From contig NZ_JAVHUY010000007.1 of the NCBI RefSeq assembly GCF_031085175.1, positions 1 to 64,000 on the forward strand: DNA of 64,000 nucleotides, in the 5' to 3' direction. The translations under genes and the position numbers were made by a program. Below the pieces are notes generated by a model. It was not told the DNA's origin. It searched no databases and worked only from the letters and a program-made list of their open reading frames with translations. Positions 34,279 to 43,460 of this stretch are shown piece after piece. Position 1 is the first letter of the stretch. Each line of letters begins with the position of its first letter. The DNA is from Phytohabitans maris (lineage in GTDB: Bacteria; Actinomycetota; Actinomycetes; Mycobacteriales; Micromonosporaceae).

Positions 34279-35417
34279 TTACCTGTTGGACACAAAGCCG
34301 TGGACCAGGTCGTGGAGCGCATCCGCCGCGAAGATGGCGAACTCCGGGTCATTAATGGGCAGCTCGACCACGACCACCTCAACCGTGGCGGTCCGGATCA
34401 GCCGGTCGATGAAACGAGCGTCGGCCCGCGGGTCGTGGAAGGGCTGGCCGTCGGTCGAAAGCGACGAGAATCCACGGACCGGCACGATGATCTTTGTGCG
34501 GCCGGTAGCGGCGTTCGCCTTCCGCGCGATGTCCACCGCGACCTCTTCGAGTTCATCGCTGGTGGCCCGCATCAGCGGCACGTTGGGCATGTGCCAGTGG
34601 ACGACTCGTCCCCGCTCCTCCATCTGGGCCGCCGACGCGGTGGGGACGTTGACCACCTCGACCGCGCCCGGTACGAGGATCTGAGGTAGCCCGCGGCGGT
34701 CAAGCGCTCGGCACCGGCGCTACAGATGCCCCCGAGGAGCTCGTCGGTTATCTCCGAAAGTGTCCAGTCCAGCACTCCCCGGAACCGGCCCTGGGCGATG
34801 AGGGCCTCCATGTCTCGTCCGCCGCGGCCGTTCGCGTGGAAGACCGCTGGCTCGTAGCCGAGATCCTCCAGCCGACGCCGGGCTATCTCCCCGCCGGTCG
34901 TGGTGACTCCGAACATCGTCTGCGCCAGCGCGGATCTCCCATCCGGTGCGGAGGGGACCGCATTCCGGCGCACCAGGGCGCAGATCGTCTCGGCCCCCCG
35001 GTCCAGGACGTCGCGGAGCATCTCGTTGAGCCCGGCGACGTCTACGATCGTCGGTATTTCGACCACGTCGCCACGAGGCTCCTCGCCGGGAACGGTCGTC
35101 AGTAGGACCTTCGGCATACCCAGCGGTAGCGACGCCAGGATGTGCCGCGCGAGCCAGCTTCCGGTCCCGCCCCCGACCGCGACGACGCCGTCGAGGGCAC
35201 CGGACGCGACCAGGTCCAGCAGGCTCCGCGCGGCCGCTGCCACGGTCGCCCGCATGACCTCCGACTTCGTGCCGTGCTGTTCCGGCGACGACCGCAGGGA
35301 GATGTCGAAACCCTTCACGAGTACGCCTCGCCGGCGCACGGCGGCGCTGAGGAACTCGGCCTCCCGACCTTTCGTGTCCATTGTGGCGACGACAGCGACG
35401 GTGGGCGTGGTGGTCAT
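34279..35417 (-). pseudogene. Tm-1-like ATP-binding (UPF0261) protein, one frameshift
   Basis: The N-terminal part in one frame (TVAVVATMDTKGREAEFLSA, GVVAVGGGTGSWLARHILAS, PKVLLTTVPGEEPRGDVVEI) and the C-terminal part in another (PQILVPGAVEVVNVPTASAA, PVRGFSSLSTDGQPFHDPRA) together give a full-length UPF0261 protein of about 380 residues. The frame changes at a GGG run near 34690; adding one base restores continuity (TAAGLPQILVPG). It may be a real frameshift or a sequence error. This family is the usual partner of the TIM-barrel proteins at 27369 and 28235. Its ATG overlaps the stop of the FAH gene by one base. Confidence 0.75.
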
Positions 35418-36247
35418 CAGCGGAACCTTTGCTCGATCCGGCCGAGCCCGCCGATCTCCGTGACGAGGACGTCGCCGGGGCATAGGTAGCGGGGCGGGTT
35501 CCGTCCCATGCCTACGCCGGCGGGCGTGCCGGTGAAGATCAGGTCGCCGGGGAACAGCTTCACCCGGTGGCTGATCCACTCGATGAGCTGGGGCACCGGA
35601 TGGATCATCTGAGCGGTGTTGCCCTGCTGGACGACCTCGCCGCCGATGGTGCACCGGATTTCCAGCTTCGCGGGGTTGTCGACCTCGTCCGGTGTCACCA
35701 ACGTGGGGCCGGTCGGCCCGAACTTCTCGTGGGACTTCGCCATCGACCACTGTGGTACCGGGCCGCGCGCCTGGTCAACCCGTTCGCTGAGGTCCTGTCC
35801 CACCGTCAGGCCCGCGACGCAGTCCCAGGCGCGCTCCGCGGGTATGCCGCGGCCGCCTACCGCCATCACGACCACGAGCTCCGCTTCCCAGTCGATACTG
35901 CGGCCGGCGACGGTGATGTCGGCGTCCGGGCCGGTGAGGCAGGATGGGAACTTGGCGAAGACGAGGGGCTCGTCCGGCGTCGCGGTGTCGGTCTCCTCGG
36001 CGTGCGCGCGGTAGTTCAGGCCGACGGCGAAGAGCTGGCGTGGCTGCGGGACAGGCGCCTTCAGGTTGACGTCCGCCAGCGGTTTGGTGCCGGACGTGAC
36101 GGTTGCCGCCCACTCACGGAACTCCGTCCACCGTGGAAAGACCGCGTCCGGGTCGGGTGAGAACCGGCCTTTGCTCGCCTGCTTCACGTCGGCGACCCGA
36201 TCGCCGACCACGAGCGCGAGCCGACCGCTGTCGTTGACCAACCTCAT
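35417..36247 (-). CDS. Fumarylacetoacetate hydrolase family protein
   Basis: The 276-residue protein has the canonical FAH core: FAVGLNYRAHAEET, PLVFAKFPSCLTGPDADI, the acidic metal ligands in DWEAELVVVMAVGGRGIP, and the ending SHRVKLFPGDLIFTGTPAGVGMG. It is close to 2,4-diketo-3-deoxy-acid (ureidoglycolate/fuconate type) hydrolases, which release pyruvate from 2,4-dioxo acids. In this operon it would act after IlvD-type dehydration and an oxidation. The call of family is firm; the substrate is inferred. Confidence 0.85.
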   Translation of the reverse strand: MRLVNDSGRLALVVGDRVADVKQASKGRFSPDPDAVFPRWTEFREWAATVTSGTKPLADVNLKAPVPQPRQLFAVGLNYRAHAEETDTATPDEPLVFAKFPSCLTGPDADITVAGRSIDWEAELVVVMAVGGRGIPAERAWDCVAGLTVGQDLSERVDQARGPVPQWSMAKSHEKFGPTGPTLVTPDEVDNPAKLEIRCTIGGEVVQQGNTAQMIHPVPQLIEWISHRVKLFPGDLIFTGTPAGVGMGRNPPRYLCPGDVLVTEIGGLGRIEQRFR

Positions 36248-36286
36248 CGCTGTTTTGGTCCCTTCTTCCGCACAGGGTCGCCTCGG

Positions 36287-37237
36287 CTACGTGCGGATGA
36301 CGATGTTGAGCGGGTGTTCGCCGCCGCGGATGAGCTGCACCTGACGGCGCAGTAGCTCCCGCAGGTAGGGTCTCATCGCGTCGGTGGCGCTTCCCACGTG
36401 CGGGGAGATCAGGACGTTGGGCAGCGCCCACAGTGCGTTGGGCTCGGGCAGTGGTTCGGGCTCCACGACGTCGAGCGCGAAGCGCAGGCGACCTGTCTCA
36501 GCTTCACGAACGATCGCCTCCGTGTCCGCGACGGCACCGCGAGCGACGTTCACGATGAGGGCTCCGTCCTTGACACGTGCCAGGAACGCCGCGTCGACCA
36601 GCCCTCGGGTCGACGCCGACAACGGGACGCAGACGATGACGACGTCCGCGGTCGGCAGCAGGCCCATGAGGTCGTCGGCCGCGTGGACGCGCGGAGCGCC
36701 GCGGGCCCGAAGCGCCACCCTTACGATGTCCACGCCGAACGGCGCCAGCCGTTGTTCGACTCCACGGTTGACACCGCCATACCCCACAAGGAGTACGGTT
36801 TTCCCCCACAGCCCCGGTGATCGCCGCGGCTCCCATCGTCGGTGCCCGGCGTGGCGGACGTAGGCCGGAAGGTCACGCTGGCTGGCCAGGGTCAGGGCCA
36901 CGGCCAGCTCGGCGGTCGCCGGCTCGTGCACCGAGGCGGCGTTTGCAAACAGGTTGCCAGGCGGAAGGTGCTCCCGTACGCCCTCAAAGCCGATCGCCTG
37001 GCTCTGTACGAGCCCGATCGTCAGGCCGCGCAGGACCGGCAGTCTTTCGGCCGGAAACGCTGGCGGCAGGACGAGTAGGTCGACCCGGGACGCCGGTGGG
37101 CTGCCCTCGAAGTCCCAGCGCTGGACCGCCCGCACGCCCGGGTCCGCGGCGAGGCTGTCGGCGACCTCCTCATCAGAGTAAGCCGCTATTGCCGTCACCG
37201 TCGCACGGCGGCTTCGGGATGTCGCGACCGCGCTCAT
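36287..37237 (-). CDS. D-2-hydroxyacid dehydrogenase family protein
   Basis: The 316-residue NAD(P)-dependent enzyme shows the cofactor motif LLVGYGGVNRGVEQRL (GxGxxN, last Gly replaced by Asn), Arg in LIVNVARGAVADTEA, Glu in LDVVEPEPLPE and His in LISPHVGSAT. The changed glycine loop is seen in some members. It would reduce a 2-oxo acid such as a glyoxylate- or hydroxypyruvate-like cleavage product. Its ATG overlaps the cupin stop. Downstream, 39 bases separate it from the FAH gene. Confidence 0.82.
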   Translation of the reverse strand: MSAVATSRSRRATVTAIAAYSDEEVADSLAADPGVRAVQRWDFEGSPPASRVDLLVLPPAFPAERLPVLRGLTIGLVQSQAIGFEGVREHLPPGNLFANAASVHEPATAELAVALTLASQRDLPAYVRHAGHRRWEPRRSPGLWGKTVLLVGYGGVNRGVEQRLAPFGVDIVRVALRARGAPRVHAADDLMGLLPTADVVIVCVPLSASTRGLVDAAFLARVKDGALIVNVARGAVADTEAIVREAETGRLRFALDVVEPEPLPEPNALWALPNVLISPHVGSATDAMRPYLRELLRRQVQLIRGGEHPLNIVIRT

Positions 37238-37809
37238 CGGGACCGCACGTCCCGGTGGAGGTGTCCGAGCCTCTTGAGGCCGTGCGGCTCCGTCTCGATG
37301 GCGACAGCTTCGACGGCCGCCTCCACGGCGGGCATGTGGTGGTCGTCGCCCATGCGCGTCGCGACGAGGTCGCCGGCGTGGACGTCGTACCACTCCCCTT
37401 CGGTCTCTATCGGGCCGGAGCCGTGGACGATCGCCCAGTACTCGTGGAAGTCGTGGAAGTGCCGCTCGACCTCGACGTCGTGCCGTGCCTGGAAGACGTT
37501 CGCGTCCGAAATCGCCGACCAGGTGCCGCGGACGTGAAGGACCTCGACGGCGGGACCGTAGATGTAGGGGACGACGGCGTGCAGGAGCGCGCCCGTGTCG
37601 GGGACGACGAGCCAGTCGCTGCGGTTCAGCGTCACTCGTCCCTTGTCATGGGTGACGGTCAGCTGTCCGCTGACACAGACCAGGAGGGACTTCAGGTCGT
37701 CCGGCTCGATGCGCGCGGCCGTGTCGCGGTCGAGGGTGAGCGGGCGGGTGTCGCTGATCTCGACCCAGTCTGGCCGGCCCGTCGCGTCACCGTTCTTGTA
37801 AACAGGCAT
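37234..37809 (-). CDS. Cupin-domain protein
   Basis: The 191-residue protein contains a cupin metal motif in its second half: ERHFHDFHEYWAIVHGSG followed by HAGDLVATRMGDDHHMPAV. The first half (LLVCVSGQLTVTHDKGRVTL) looks like a second, metal-free cupin, so it may be a small bicupin. Such proteins act as sugar isomerases, epimerases or dioxygenases. Placement between the oxidase and dehydrogenase genes with 16- and 4-base junctions points to one step in the pathway. Confidence 0.72.
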   Translation of the reverse strand: MPVYKNGDATGRPDWVEISDTRPLTLDRDTAARIEPDDLKSLLVCVSGQLTVTHDKGRVTLNRSDWLVVPDTGALLHAVVPYIYGPAVEVLHVRGTWSAISDANVFQARHDVEVERHFHDFHEYWAIVHGSGPIETEGEWYDVHAGDLVATRMGDDHHMPAVEAAVEAVAIETEPHGLKRLGHLHRDVRSR

Positions 37810-37825
37810 CGGTCTTCCCAAAGGT

Positions 37826-39094
37826 TCACTCGTAGAGTCGGGCCGCGCGCGGCACCAACCGCTCCAACTGCGCCACGTGGGCGGGCTCCAGCTCGGCCAG
37901 ATGCGTGACGCCCAACAGGCGCATACAGCGCTCGATCTCGTCGCCGAGGATCTCGATCGCGCGGGTGACACCGCACTCACCACCGGCCATCAGGCCGTAG
38001 GTGTAGGCCCGTCCAACCAGCGCGAGCCGGGCGCCGAGCGCGAGACTGGCGACGATGTCATCACCGCGCAGGATGCCCGTGTCGATGCAGACCTCGAGGT
38101 CCGCGCCCACCTCACGTGCGACGACGGGAAGCAGGTGGAAGGGCACGGGCGCCTTGTCAAGCTGGCGTCCGCCGTGGGCGGAGAGGACGATCGCGTCGAC
38201 GCCGTGGGCGGCGGCTAGGCGGGCGTCATCGAGCGACTGGACTCCTTTCAGCATGATCTTGCCCGGCCAGGCCGCGCGGATCCAGGTCAGGTCCCCGAAC
38301 GTGACCGACGGATCGAACGCCTTGGCCAGCAGGAGGCTGGCGTCCTCGGCCTCCTCAGTCATGGAAGCGAACGTGATCGGAGGGCTCGTGAGGAGGTCGA
38401 CCCACCACCGGATGTGGGGGGCCGCGTCGGCGATCGTCCGCAGACCCACCGAGAACAGTGCCGCCCGCTCTCCCTTCGGCGGCCTCCGGAACCCGTTCCT
38501 GATGTCGCGCAGGCGGCGGCCGCTCACGGGGACGTCCACGGTGACGACCAGAACCGTGAACCCGGCCGTCCACGCACGGTGGAGCAGCGCGGTGGAACGT
38601 TCGCGCTCCGACCAGACGTACAGCTGGAACCAGTTCGATCCCTGTCTGTTGGCTGCCCGCACTGCTTCCGGGCTCGCCGTGCCCATGGTGGACAGACAGA
38701 AGGGGATGCCGGCGCGGCCCGCGGCTCTCGCGCCGGCCAACTCGCCGTCGGCGTGGAGCACGCGTGTGAACCCGGTCGGAGCAATAGCGAAGGGGCGCGC
38801 GAACGTCTCACCCAGGACGGTCACTGTCGTGTCCACCATGGACACATCCCGCAGCACCCGGGGGTTGAACTGGACGTCGACGAACGCCTGGCGCGCCCGC
38901 GCGATGGTCACCTCCTCGTCGGCCGAGCCGTCGGCGAAGTCGAAGACGAAACGCGGCACCGAACGCCGCGCGATACCGCGCAGGTCAGCGATCGTATGCG
39001 CTCGTCGGATGCGCTCCTTCCGCGTGCGTGCCACGGGGCGCTCGAACAGCACATAGGCTCGGAGTTCGGACGGCCGCGGGATTCGCCTCGGCAT
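37826..39094 (-). CDS. FMN-dependent alpha-hydroxyacid oxidase/dehydrogenase (LldD family)
   Basis: The 422-residue enzyme has the (S)-2-hydroxyacid oxidase fold: RSVPRFVFDFADGSADEEVT, PFAIAPTGFTRVLHADGELA, FQLYVWSERERSTAL, GKIMLKGVQSLDDARLA (FMN Lys), and the catalytic HGGRQLD. The motif reads LSAHGGRQLD where SNHGGRQLD is usual, so the residue before the catalytic His is Ala instead of Asn. It would oxidise a hydroxy acid to the keto acid, passing electrons to oxygen or quinone. It sits 12 bases after the IlvD-type gene. Confidence 0.85.
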   Translation of the reverse strand: MPRRIPRPSELRAYVLFERPVARTRKERIRRAHTIADLRGIARRSVPRFVFDFADGSADEEVTIARARQAFVDVQFNPRVLRDVSMVDTTVTVLGETFARPFAIAPTGFTRVLHADGELAGARAAGRAGIPFCLSTMGTASPEAVRAANRQGSNWFQLYVWSERERSTALLHRAWTAGFTVLVVTVDVPVSGRRLRDIRNGFRRPPKGERAALFSVGLRTIADAAPHIRWWVDLLTSPPITFASMTEEAEDASLLLAKAFDPSVTFGDLTWIRAAWPGKIMLKGVQSLDDARLAAAHGVDAIVLSAHGGRQLDKAPVPFHLLPVVAREVGADLEVCIDTGILRGDDIVASLALGARLALVGRAYTYGLMAGGECGVTRAIEILGDEIERCMRLLGVTHLAELEPAHVAQLERLVPRAARLYE

Positions 39095-39106
39095 GGTTGC
39101 CTCCGG

Positions 39107-40852
39107 TCAGAAATGCTCGGTACGCCCAGGGCTCGAGCCACTCGAGCCCCGCAGGAAGTCCATGTCGACACCTTCGTCGGCCTGCAACACATGGTCCGTG
39201 TACAGCCGGGCCCACCCTCGCAACGGTGGTCGCGGCGGCTTGGTGTGCTGCCGCCGTCGTTCGGCGAGTTCGGCCTCGTCCACATCGAGGGCCAGCACGC
39301 GCGCATCGGCGTCGAGGACGACGTAGTCACCCGATCTCACGAGAGCCAGCGGGCCGCCAGCGGCTGCCTCCGGGGAGACGTGCAGGACCACCGTCCCGTA
39401 CGCCGTCCCGCTCATCCGCGCGTCGCTGATCCGCACCATGTCGCGGACGCCCCGTTCGAGCAGCTTTCGGGGAAGCGGCAGGTTGCCCACTTCGGGCATG
39501 CCGGGAAATCCGACCGGGCCGCAACCGCGCAGCACCAGTACCGAGTTCTCGTCGACCTGCAGGTCGGGATCGTCCATGCTCGCGATGGCGTCCTCGATCC
39601 CGTCGAAAACGACAGCCGGCCCCCGGTGCCGTAGCAGGTGTGGAGACGCGGCGGCGGGCTTGATGACCGCGCCCTTCGGCGCGAGGTTGCCGCGGAGCAC
39701 CGCGATGCCGCCGTTCTCCAGCAGCGGTGTTTCCGTCGTACGGACCACGTCCTTGTCGTAGATCGTCGCATCGGCGAAGCCGTCGCCGAGCCGCTGCCCC
39801 GTCACCGTCATTGCGTCCTGGTCGAGGTGGGCGCCGACCTCGCGCATCACTGCGCGGAGCCCGCCCGCGCGGTGAAAGTCGTCCATCAGGTAGCGCCCAG
39901 CCGGCTCGAGGTTCGCGATCAGGGGGACCTCGCGTCCTGCCCGGTCGAAGTCGTCCAGCACGAAGTCGATGCCCAGCCGACCGGCCACCGCGAGGAGGTG
40001 GACGATGGCATTCGTCGACCCGCCGATCGCGGCCAGCACGACGACTGCGTTGAGGAACGCGGACCGCGTCATGATCTGGCTCGGGCGTCGATCCGCGCGG
40101 ACCGCCGCGACGGCGGCTGTGCCCGTCCGATGGGCAACTCGCAGGAGTTCGACGTGCGTCGCAGGCACGCCAGCCGCGCCGGGAAGGCTCATTCCCAACG
40201 CCTCGGCCAGGCAGGCCATCGTCGAGGCGGTGCCCATGGTGTTACAGTGACCACGTGAGCTGATCATGGCACTCATCGCGCCTTCGAGGTATGCCTGGCT
40301 GACCGTGCCGGCCCTCGCCTCCTCACCGATCCGCCAGATGTCAGTGCCACAGCCGACCCGTGCGCCCGCGTGGAACCCGGTCAGGGCCGGCCCGCCGGAC
40401 ATCACGACGGCGGGGAGGTCGACCGACGCGGCAGCCATCAGCAGCGCGGGGATCGTCTTGTCGCACCCGCCGAGCAGGACTACCCCGTCAAGGGGATTGG
40501 CTCTGATCATTTCTTCGACGGACATCGCGGCCAGGTTCCGGTACATCATTGCCGTCGGCCGCATCGCCGGTTCGCCCAACGACATGACCGGCATGTGCAT
40601 CGGGACTCCCCCGGCCGACCAGATGCCGTCGTGCACGCTGCGCGCGACCTCGTTGAGGTGCGCGTTGCACGGCGACAGGTCGGACGCGGTATTGACGATC
40701 CCGATGTGAGGCCGTCCGTCGAATGCCTCGTCTGGGAGCCCGCGTTGCAGGAAGGCCCGGGTCGCCAGAACCTCGGCGCTGTCCCCCCGGTACCAGATGT
40801 CGGCGCGCCGCCGGGTCTCGAAGGACCGTCCAGGGTCCTCGTCGCTGGCCAT
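39107..40852 (-). CDS. IlvD/Edd family sugar-acid dehydratase
   Basis: The 581-residue protein is an IlvD/Edd dehydratase. Iron-sulfur ligands are visible: Cys in NTASDLSPCNAHL, Cys in VVLLGGCDKTIPALLMAAAS and Cys in SSRGHCNTMGTASTM. The end includes DMVRISDARMSGTAYGTVVL. The length and insert pattern (AAASVDLPAVVMSGGP) are closer to arabonate/xylonate/gluconate dehydratases than to biosynthetic IlvD. It dehydrates a sugar acid to a 2-keto-3-deoxy acid, likely the central step of this operon. The start at 40852 is chosen from the family N-terminus. Confidence 0.87.
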   Translation of the reverse strand: MASDEDPGRSFETRRRADIWYRGDSAEVLATRAFLQRGLPDEAFDGRPHIGIVNTASDLSPCNAHLNEVARSVHDGIWSAGGVPMHMPVMSLGEPAMRPTAMMYRNLAAMSVEEMIRANPLDGVVLLGGCDKTIPALLMAAASVDLPAVVMSGGPALTGFHAGARVGCGTDIWRIGEEARAGTVSQAYLEGAMSAMISSRGHCNTMGTASTMACLAEALGMSLPGAAGVPATHVELLRVAHRTGTAAVAAVRADRRPSQIMTRSAFLNAVVVLAAIGGSTNAIVHLLAVAGRLGIDFVLDDFDRAGREVPLIANLEPAGRYLMDDFHRAGGLRAVMREVGAHLDQDAMTVTGQRLGDGFADATIYDKDVVRTTETPLLENGGIAVLRGNLAPKGAVIKPAAASPHLLRHRGPAVVFDGIEDAIASMDDPDLQVDENSVLVLRGCGPVGFPGMPEVGNLPLPRKLLERGVRDMVRISDARMSGTAYGTVVLHVSPEAAAGGPLALVRSGDYVVLDADARVLALDVDEAELAERRRQHTKPPRPPLRGWARLYTDHVLQADEGVDMDFLRGSSGSSPGRTEHF

Positions 40853-40865
40853 ATACCTGCCTTCC

Positions 40866-42242
40866 TTACGCGGCGGAGAATGCTTCGGCTGCCTCGGCGC
40901 GCGGCCGCGACGCGAACAGCGGCCGCAGGTCCACCGCTGGAGCCGCACCGATGGTCTTGAGGTACCGCAGCGCCTCAGTGGTGTCCCAGGGCACTGCGGT
41001 CCCCCGTGCGCAGTCATGGAACTTGGCGTCGAGCGCGTTCACATCGGTGGCCGGCAGGAAGGGGAACGCGTCCGTGCGGTGGCGAACCACCTCACCGTCG
41101 ACCTCGACCTCCACCATCGCGAACTCGGGCGACGCGGCGGTGCCAGGCTGCTCGGCGAGCTCAACGAGCGGAAGGAGATCGACGATCTCCGGTCGGGTCA
41201 CCGCCGAGTCGGCGAAGGACGCCATCGAGAGCGCGCCGTCCAGCAGTGCGGCGGCCACCACATACTCGGCACTGAACTTGCCCTGCAGCCCGGTCGTCGG
41301 CCGATGGTGGATGAGCTGTAGGAAGCCACCTGGCTGTTGCACCACCCGCACGCGCTGGACCCGGTCCAGCCGGTGACGCACGGACGGCGCGAGGGCGAGC
41401 GCCGAGGCGGCGGGGCGGTGGGTCGCTCCGCAGCACGGCCATCGCTTCATCTGGGTACCCCGGTCGGACACGACCGTCCACCCGTCAGGGAAGAGCTCGG
41501 CCGGCGGTCTCGGGCGCGGCCGTTCCCCGTAGAGAGCCAGAAACCCGGCGTCCGCTTCGATCTGGTCGGGGGCGCTAGTGAAGCCACGACGGGCGAGCAA
41601 GGCCGACAGCACCGCGTTCTTGCTCGCGACTCCGGCGTGCAGGGCCTTGGTGTGCGTGCCGAAGTTCCGGCGGCTGCCCGAGGCGGTGGACGCGGCGATG
41701 CCGAGCGCACTCTGCGTCTCGTCAACGGACGAACCGAGCAAACGGGAGCAGCCGGCCGCGGCGGCAACGACGCCCACGACGGAGGTCGTGTGCCACCCCT
41801 GCTCGAAGTTGGCCCGGGCAGGAAGCAGGCGCGCGATCGCGCTGGCCACCTCGAAGCCCACGACGTAGGCGTCGACAAGCTCTCTTCCCGACCTGGCGAA
41901 GGCTTCGGCGACCGCGACAAGCGCCGGGACCAGAACGACGCTGGGGTGACCGTTGATCGCGTCGGCGATGTCGTCGAGGTCGTGAACGTGCCCGTCGTAC
42001 GCGTTAAGGAGGGCGGCGACGGTAGGCGACGTCGTGGCCCCCGTCGAGACGACCGTGCTCTGTCCATCGGGCAGGGGCTCGTACGTGGCGTGCAGCATCC
42101 GTGAACCTGGGCTCGATCCACCGGCCACGCAGCACGCGACCGTGTCGATGACGGCGGCTGTCACCGCGGCATGAAGCTCCGGACCATGGAGGCTCGCGTG
42201 GTCGTCGGTGGCGAACTCGGCGAGGGCGCGCGTGATATGCAC
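40866..42242 (-). CDS. MmgE/PrpD family protein
   Basis: The 458-residue protein is a MmgE/PrpD (2-methylcitrate dehydratase, cis-aconitate decarboxylase) family member: AAVIDTVACCVAGGSSPGSR, LNAYDGHVHDLDDIADAING, GWHTTSVVGVVAAAAGCSRL, GTQMKRWPCCGATHR. Known members dehydrate, epimerise or decarboxylate tricarboxylates; the subtype is not clear. The GTG start at 42242 has a GGGAG site. It lies 13 bases from the IlvD-type gene and 14 from the Gfo/Idh gene. Confidence 0.83.
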   Translation of the reverse strand: MHITRALAEFATDDHASLHGPELHAAVTAAVIDTVACCVAGGSSPGSRMLHATYEPLPDGQSTVVSTGATTSPTVAALLNAYDGHVHDLDDIADAINGHPSVVLVPALVAVAEAFARSGRELVDAYVVGFEVASAIARLLPARANFEQGWHTTSVVGVVAAAAGCSRLLGSSVDETQSALGIAASTASGSRRNFGTHTKALHAGVASKNAVLSALLARRGFTSAPDQIEADAGFLALYGERPRPRPPAELFPDGWTVVSDRGTQMKRWPCCGATHRPAASALALAPSVRHRLDRVQRVRVVQQPGGFLQLIHHRPTTGLQGKFSAEYVVAAALLDGALSMASFADSAVTRPEIVDLLPLVELAEQPGTAASPEFAMVEVEVDGEVVRHRTDAFPFLPATDVNALDAKFHDCARGTAVPWDTTEALRYLKTIGAAPAVDLRPLFASRPRAEAAEAFSAA

Positions 42243-42256
42243 TGTGGATCTCCCGC

Positions 42257-43318
42257 CTAGCTCACATAGTCGGCGATGTACGCAGTCGCCCCAGAGCGAC
42301 AGGCGTCGATTGCCGCGAACATCATGGCGACGCTCTGCAGGTTTTCCCGAGCGCCGCTCTCGGGCTCGCGCCCTTCGTCGGTCGCCGCGAGGAACTCGGC
42401 GAACGCAAGGGCCTGGCCATCGTGTGGGTGTCCGACGCTGGCCAGTTCCTGTGCCGGTGCTCGGAAGTCTTCGCTGCGTACTCCCTGGTGCGCTCCCCGG
42501 GTCGCAAGGTAGAGGGACGGGGCGACCATCGTGACGGCACCCCGGTCGCACTCGGCGCGGATGTCGCCATACCAGGAGGTGAGATCACCGGAGGATCTGA
42601 TGTACGCGGTGTAGACGACCGGAACGTCACCTTCCATCTGGAAGACCAGGGATGCGGCGACGTCGCCCTCGAAGCCGCTGCCGGGCGGGTTCCACGAGGC
42701 GCCGGACACGGATACCGCGTTGACGCCGAGCAGCGCGCGGATGAGGTCGAAGTGATGGATCGACATCTCGGTCAACAGGGGATCTGCCATGCGATGGCGG
42801 AAGTTCGAGCCGATGCCCCAGAAGAACTCCGCAGCCCGGAAAGTCACGGTGAGGTGGCCCAACGGCCCTACCTCGCTGTGCTCCAGCGCCGACCGGAACC
42901 GCTTGACCCAGGGGTGGAACCGGCCCTTCTGCGCGACCATCAGGGCTCCCGGTGAGGCGTCCGCCAGCTCCGCCAAGCGTCGGCTCGCGGCCATCGTGTC
43001 GGCGAGAGGTTTCTCGGTCAGGACATGCAAGCCGGCCTTGAGCGCAGCGGAAACGACAGTCTCGTGGAACGCAGGAGGCACGACACAGACGAGGGAGTCG
43101 GCGTCGACCTGCGCAAGAGCTTCCGCAAGGTCGGTGAACTGTCGTGACGAGTCGACGCCGAGGCGGGCGCCGGCCGCGCCTAGGGCGTCGACATTGGTAT
43201 CCACGAGCCCGACCACGTCGACGCGATCGCGCGCCTTCCCCAACGTCTCGAGCCACAGTTCCCCATAGCCGCCCACGCCGCACTGGATGACTCTGCGCAC
43301 TTCACGACCCTTCGACAT
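42257..43318 (-). CDS. Gfo/Idh/MocA family oxidoreductase
   Basis: The 353-residue protein shows the Rossmann start VIQCGVGGYGELWLETLG, the hallmark HVLTEKPLADTMAASRR, and the catalytic region MADPLLTEMSIHHFDLIRAL. It would oxidise a sugar or polyol hydroxyl with NAD(P). It is the first gene of an eight-gene minus-strand operon and is divergent from a GntR gene. The start at 43318 is preferred; an earlier GTG/ATG would read through the repeat region. Confidence 0.83.
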   Translation of the reverse strand: MSKGREVRRVIQCGVGGYGELWLETLGKARDRVDVVGLVDTNVDALGAAGARLGVDSSRQFTDLAEALAQVDADSLVCVVPPAFHETVVSAALKAGLHVLTEKPLADTMAASRRLAELADASPGALMVAQKGRFHPWVKRFRSALEHSEVGPLGHLTVTFRAAEFFWGIGSNFRHRMADPLLTEMSIHHFDLIRALLGVNAVSVSGASWNPPGSGFEGDVAASLVFQMEGDVPVVYTAYIRSSGDLTSWYGDIRAECDRGAVTMVAPSLYLATRGAHQGVRSEDFRAPAQELASVGHPHDGQALAFAEFLAATDEGREPESGARENLQSVAMMFAAIDACRSGATAYIADYVS

Positions 43319-43342
43319 GGGAGGTCTTTCAACCGCGTCTAG

Positions 43343-43424
43343 TGTACACGGACAGCGACAGATGTACACAGCTGCACTAGCATAACCAAGAAATAAGGAC
43401 AGATGTACACAGACGCGCTAGCAT
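43343..43424. promoter_or_regulatory. GntR operator candidates: two 27-bp direct repeats plus a half site
   Basis: GACAGATGTACACAG... begins at 43357 and again at 43398; each 27-base copy ends CTAGCAT and they agree at 24 of 27 positions. Their starts are 41 bases apart, about four helical turns. A third TGTACAC lies at 43343-43349 next to CTAG. The region lies between the Gfo/Idh operon and the divergent GntR gene, so the repeats are probably that regulator's operators. Confidence 0.7.
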
Positions 43425-43460
43425 GGGGAGAGGCGCCTACACACGGAGCAGGATTCATTC

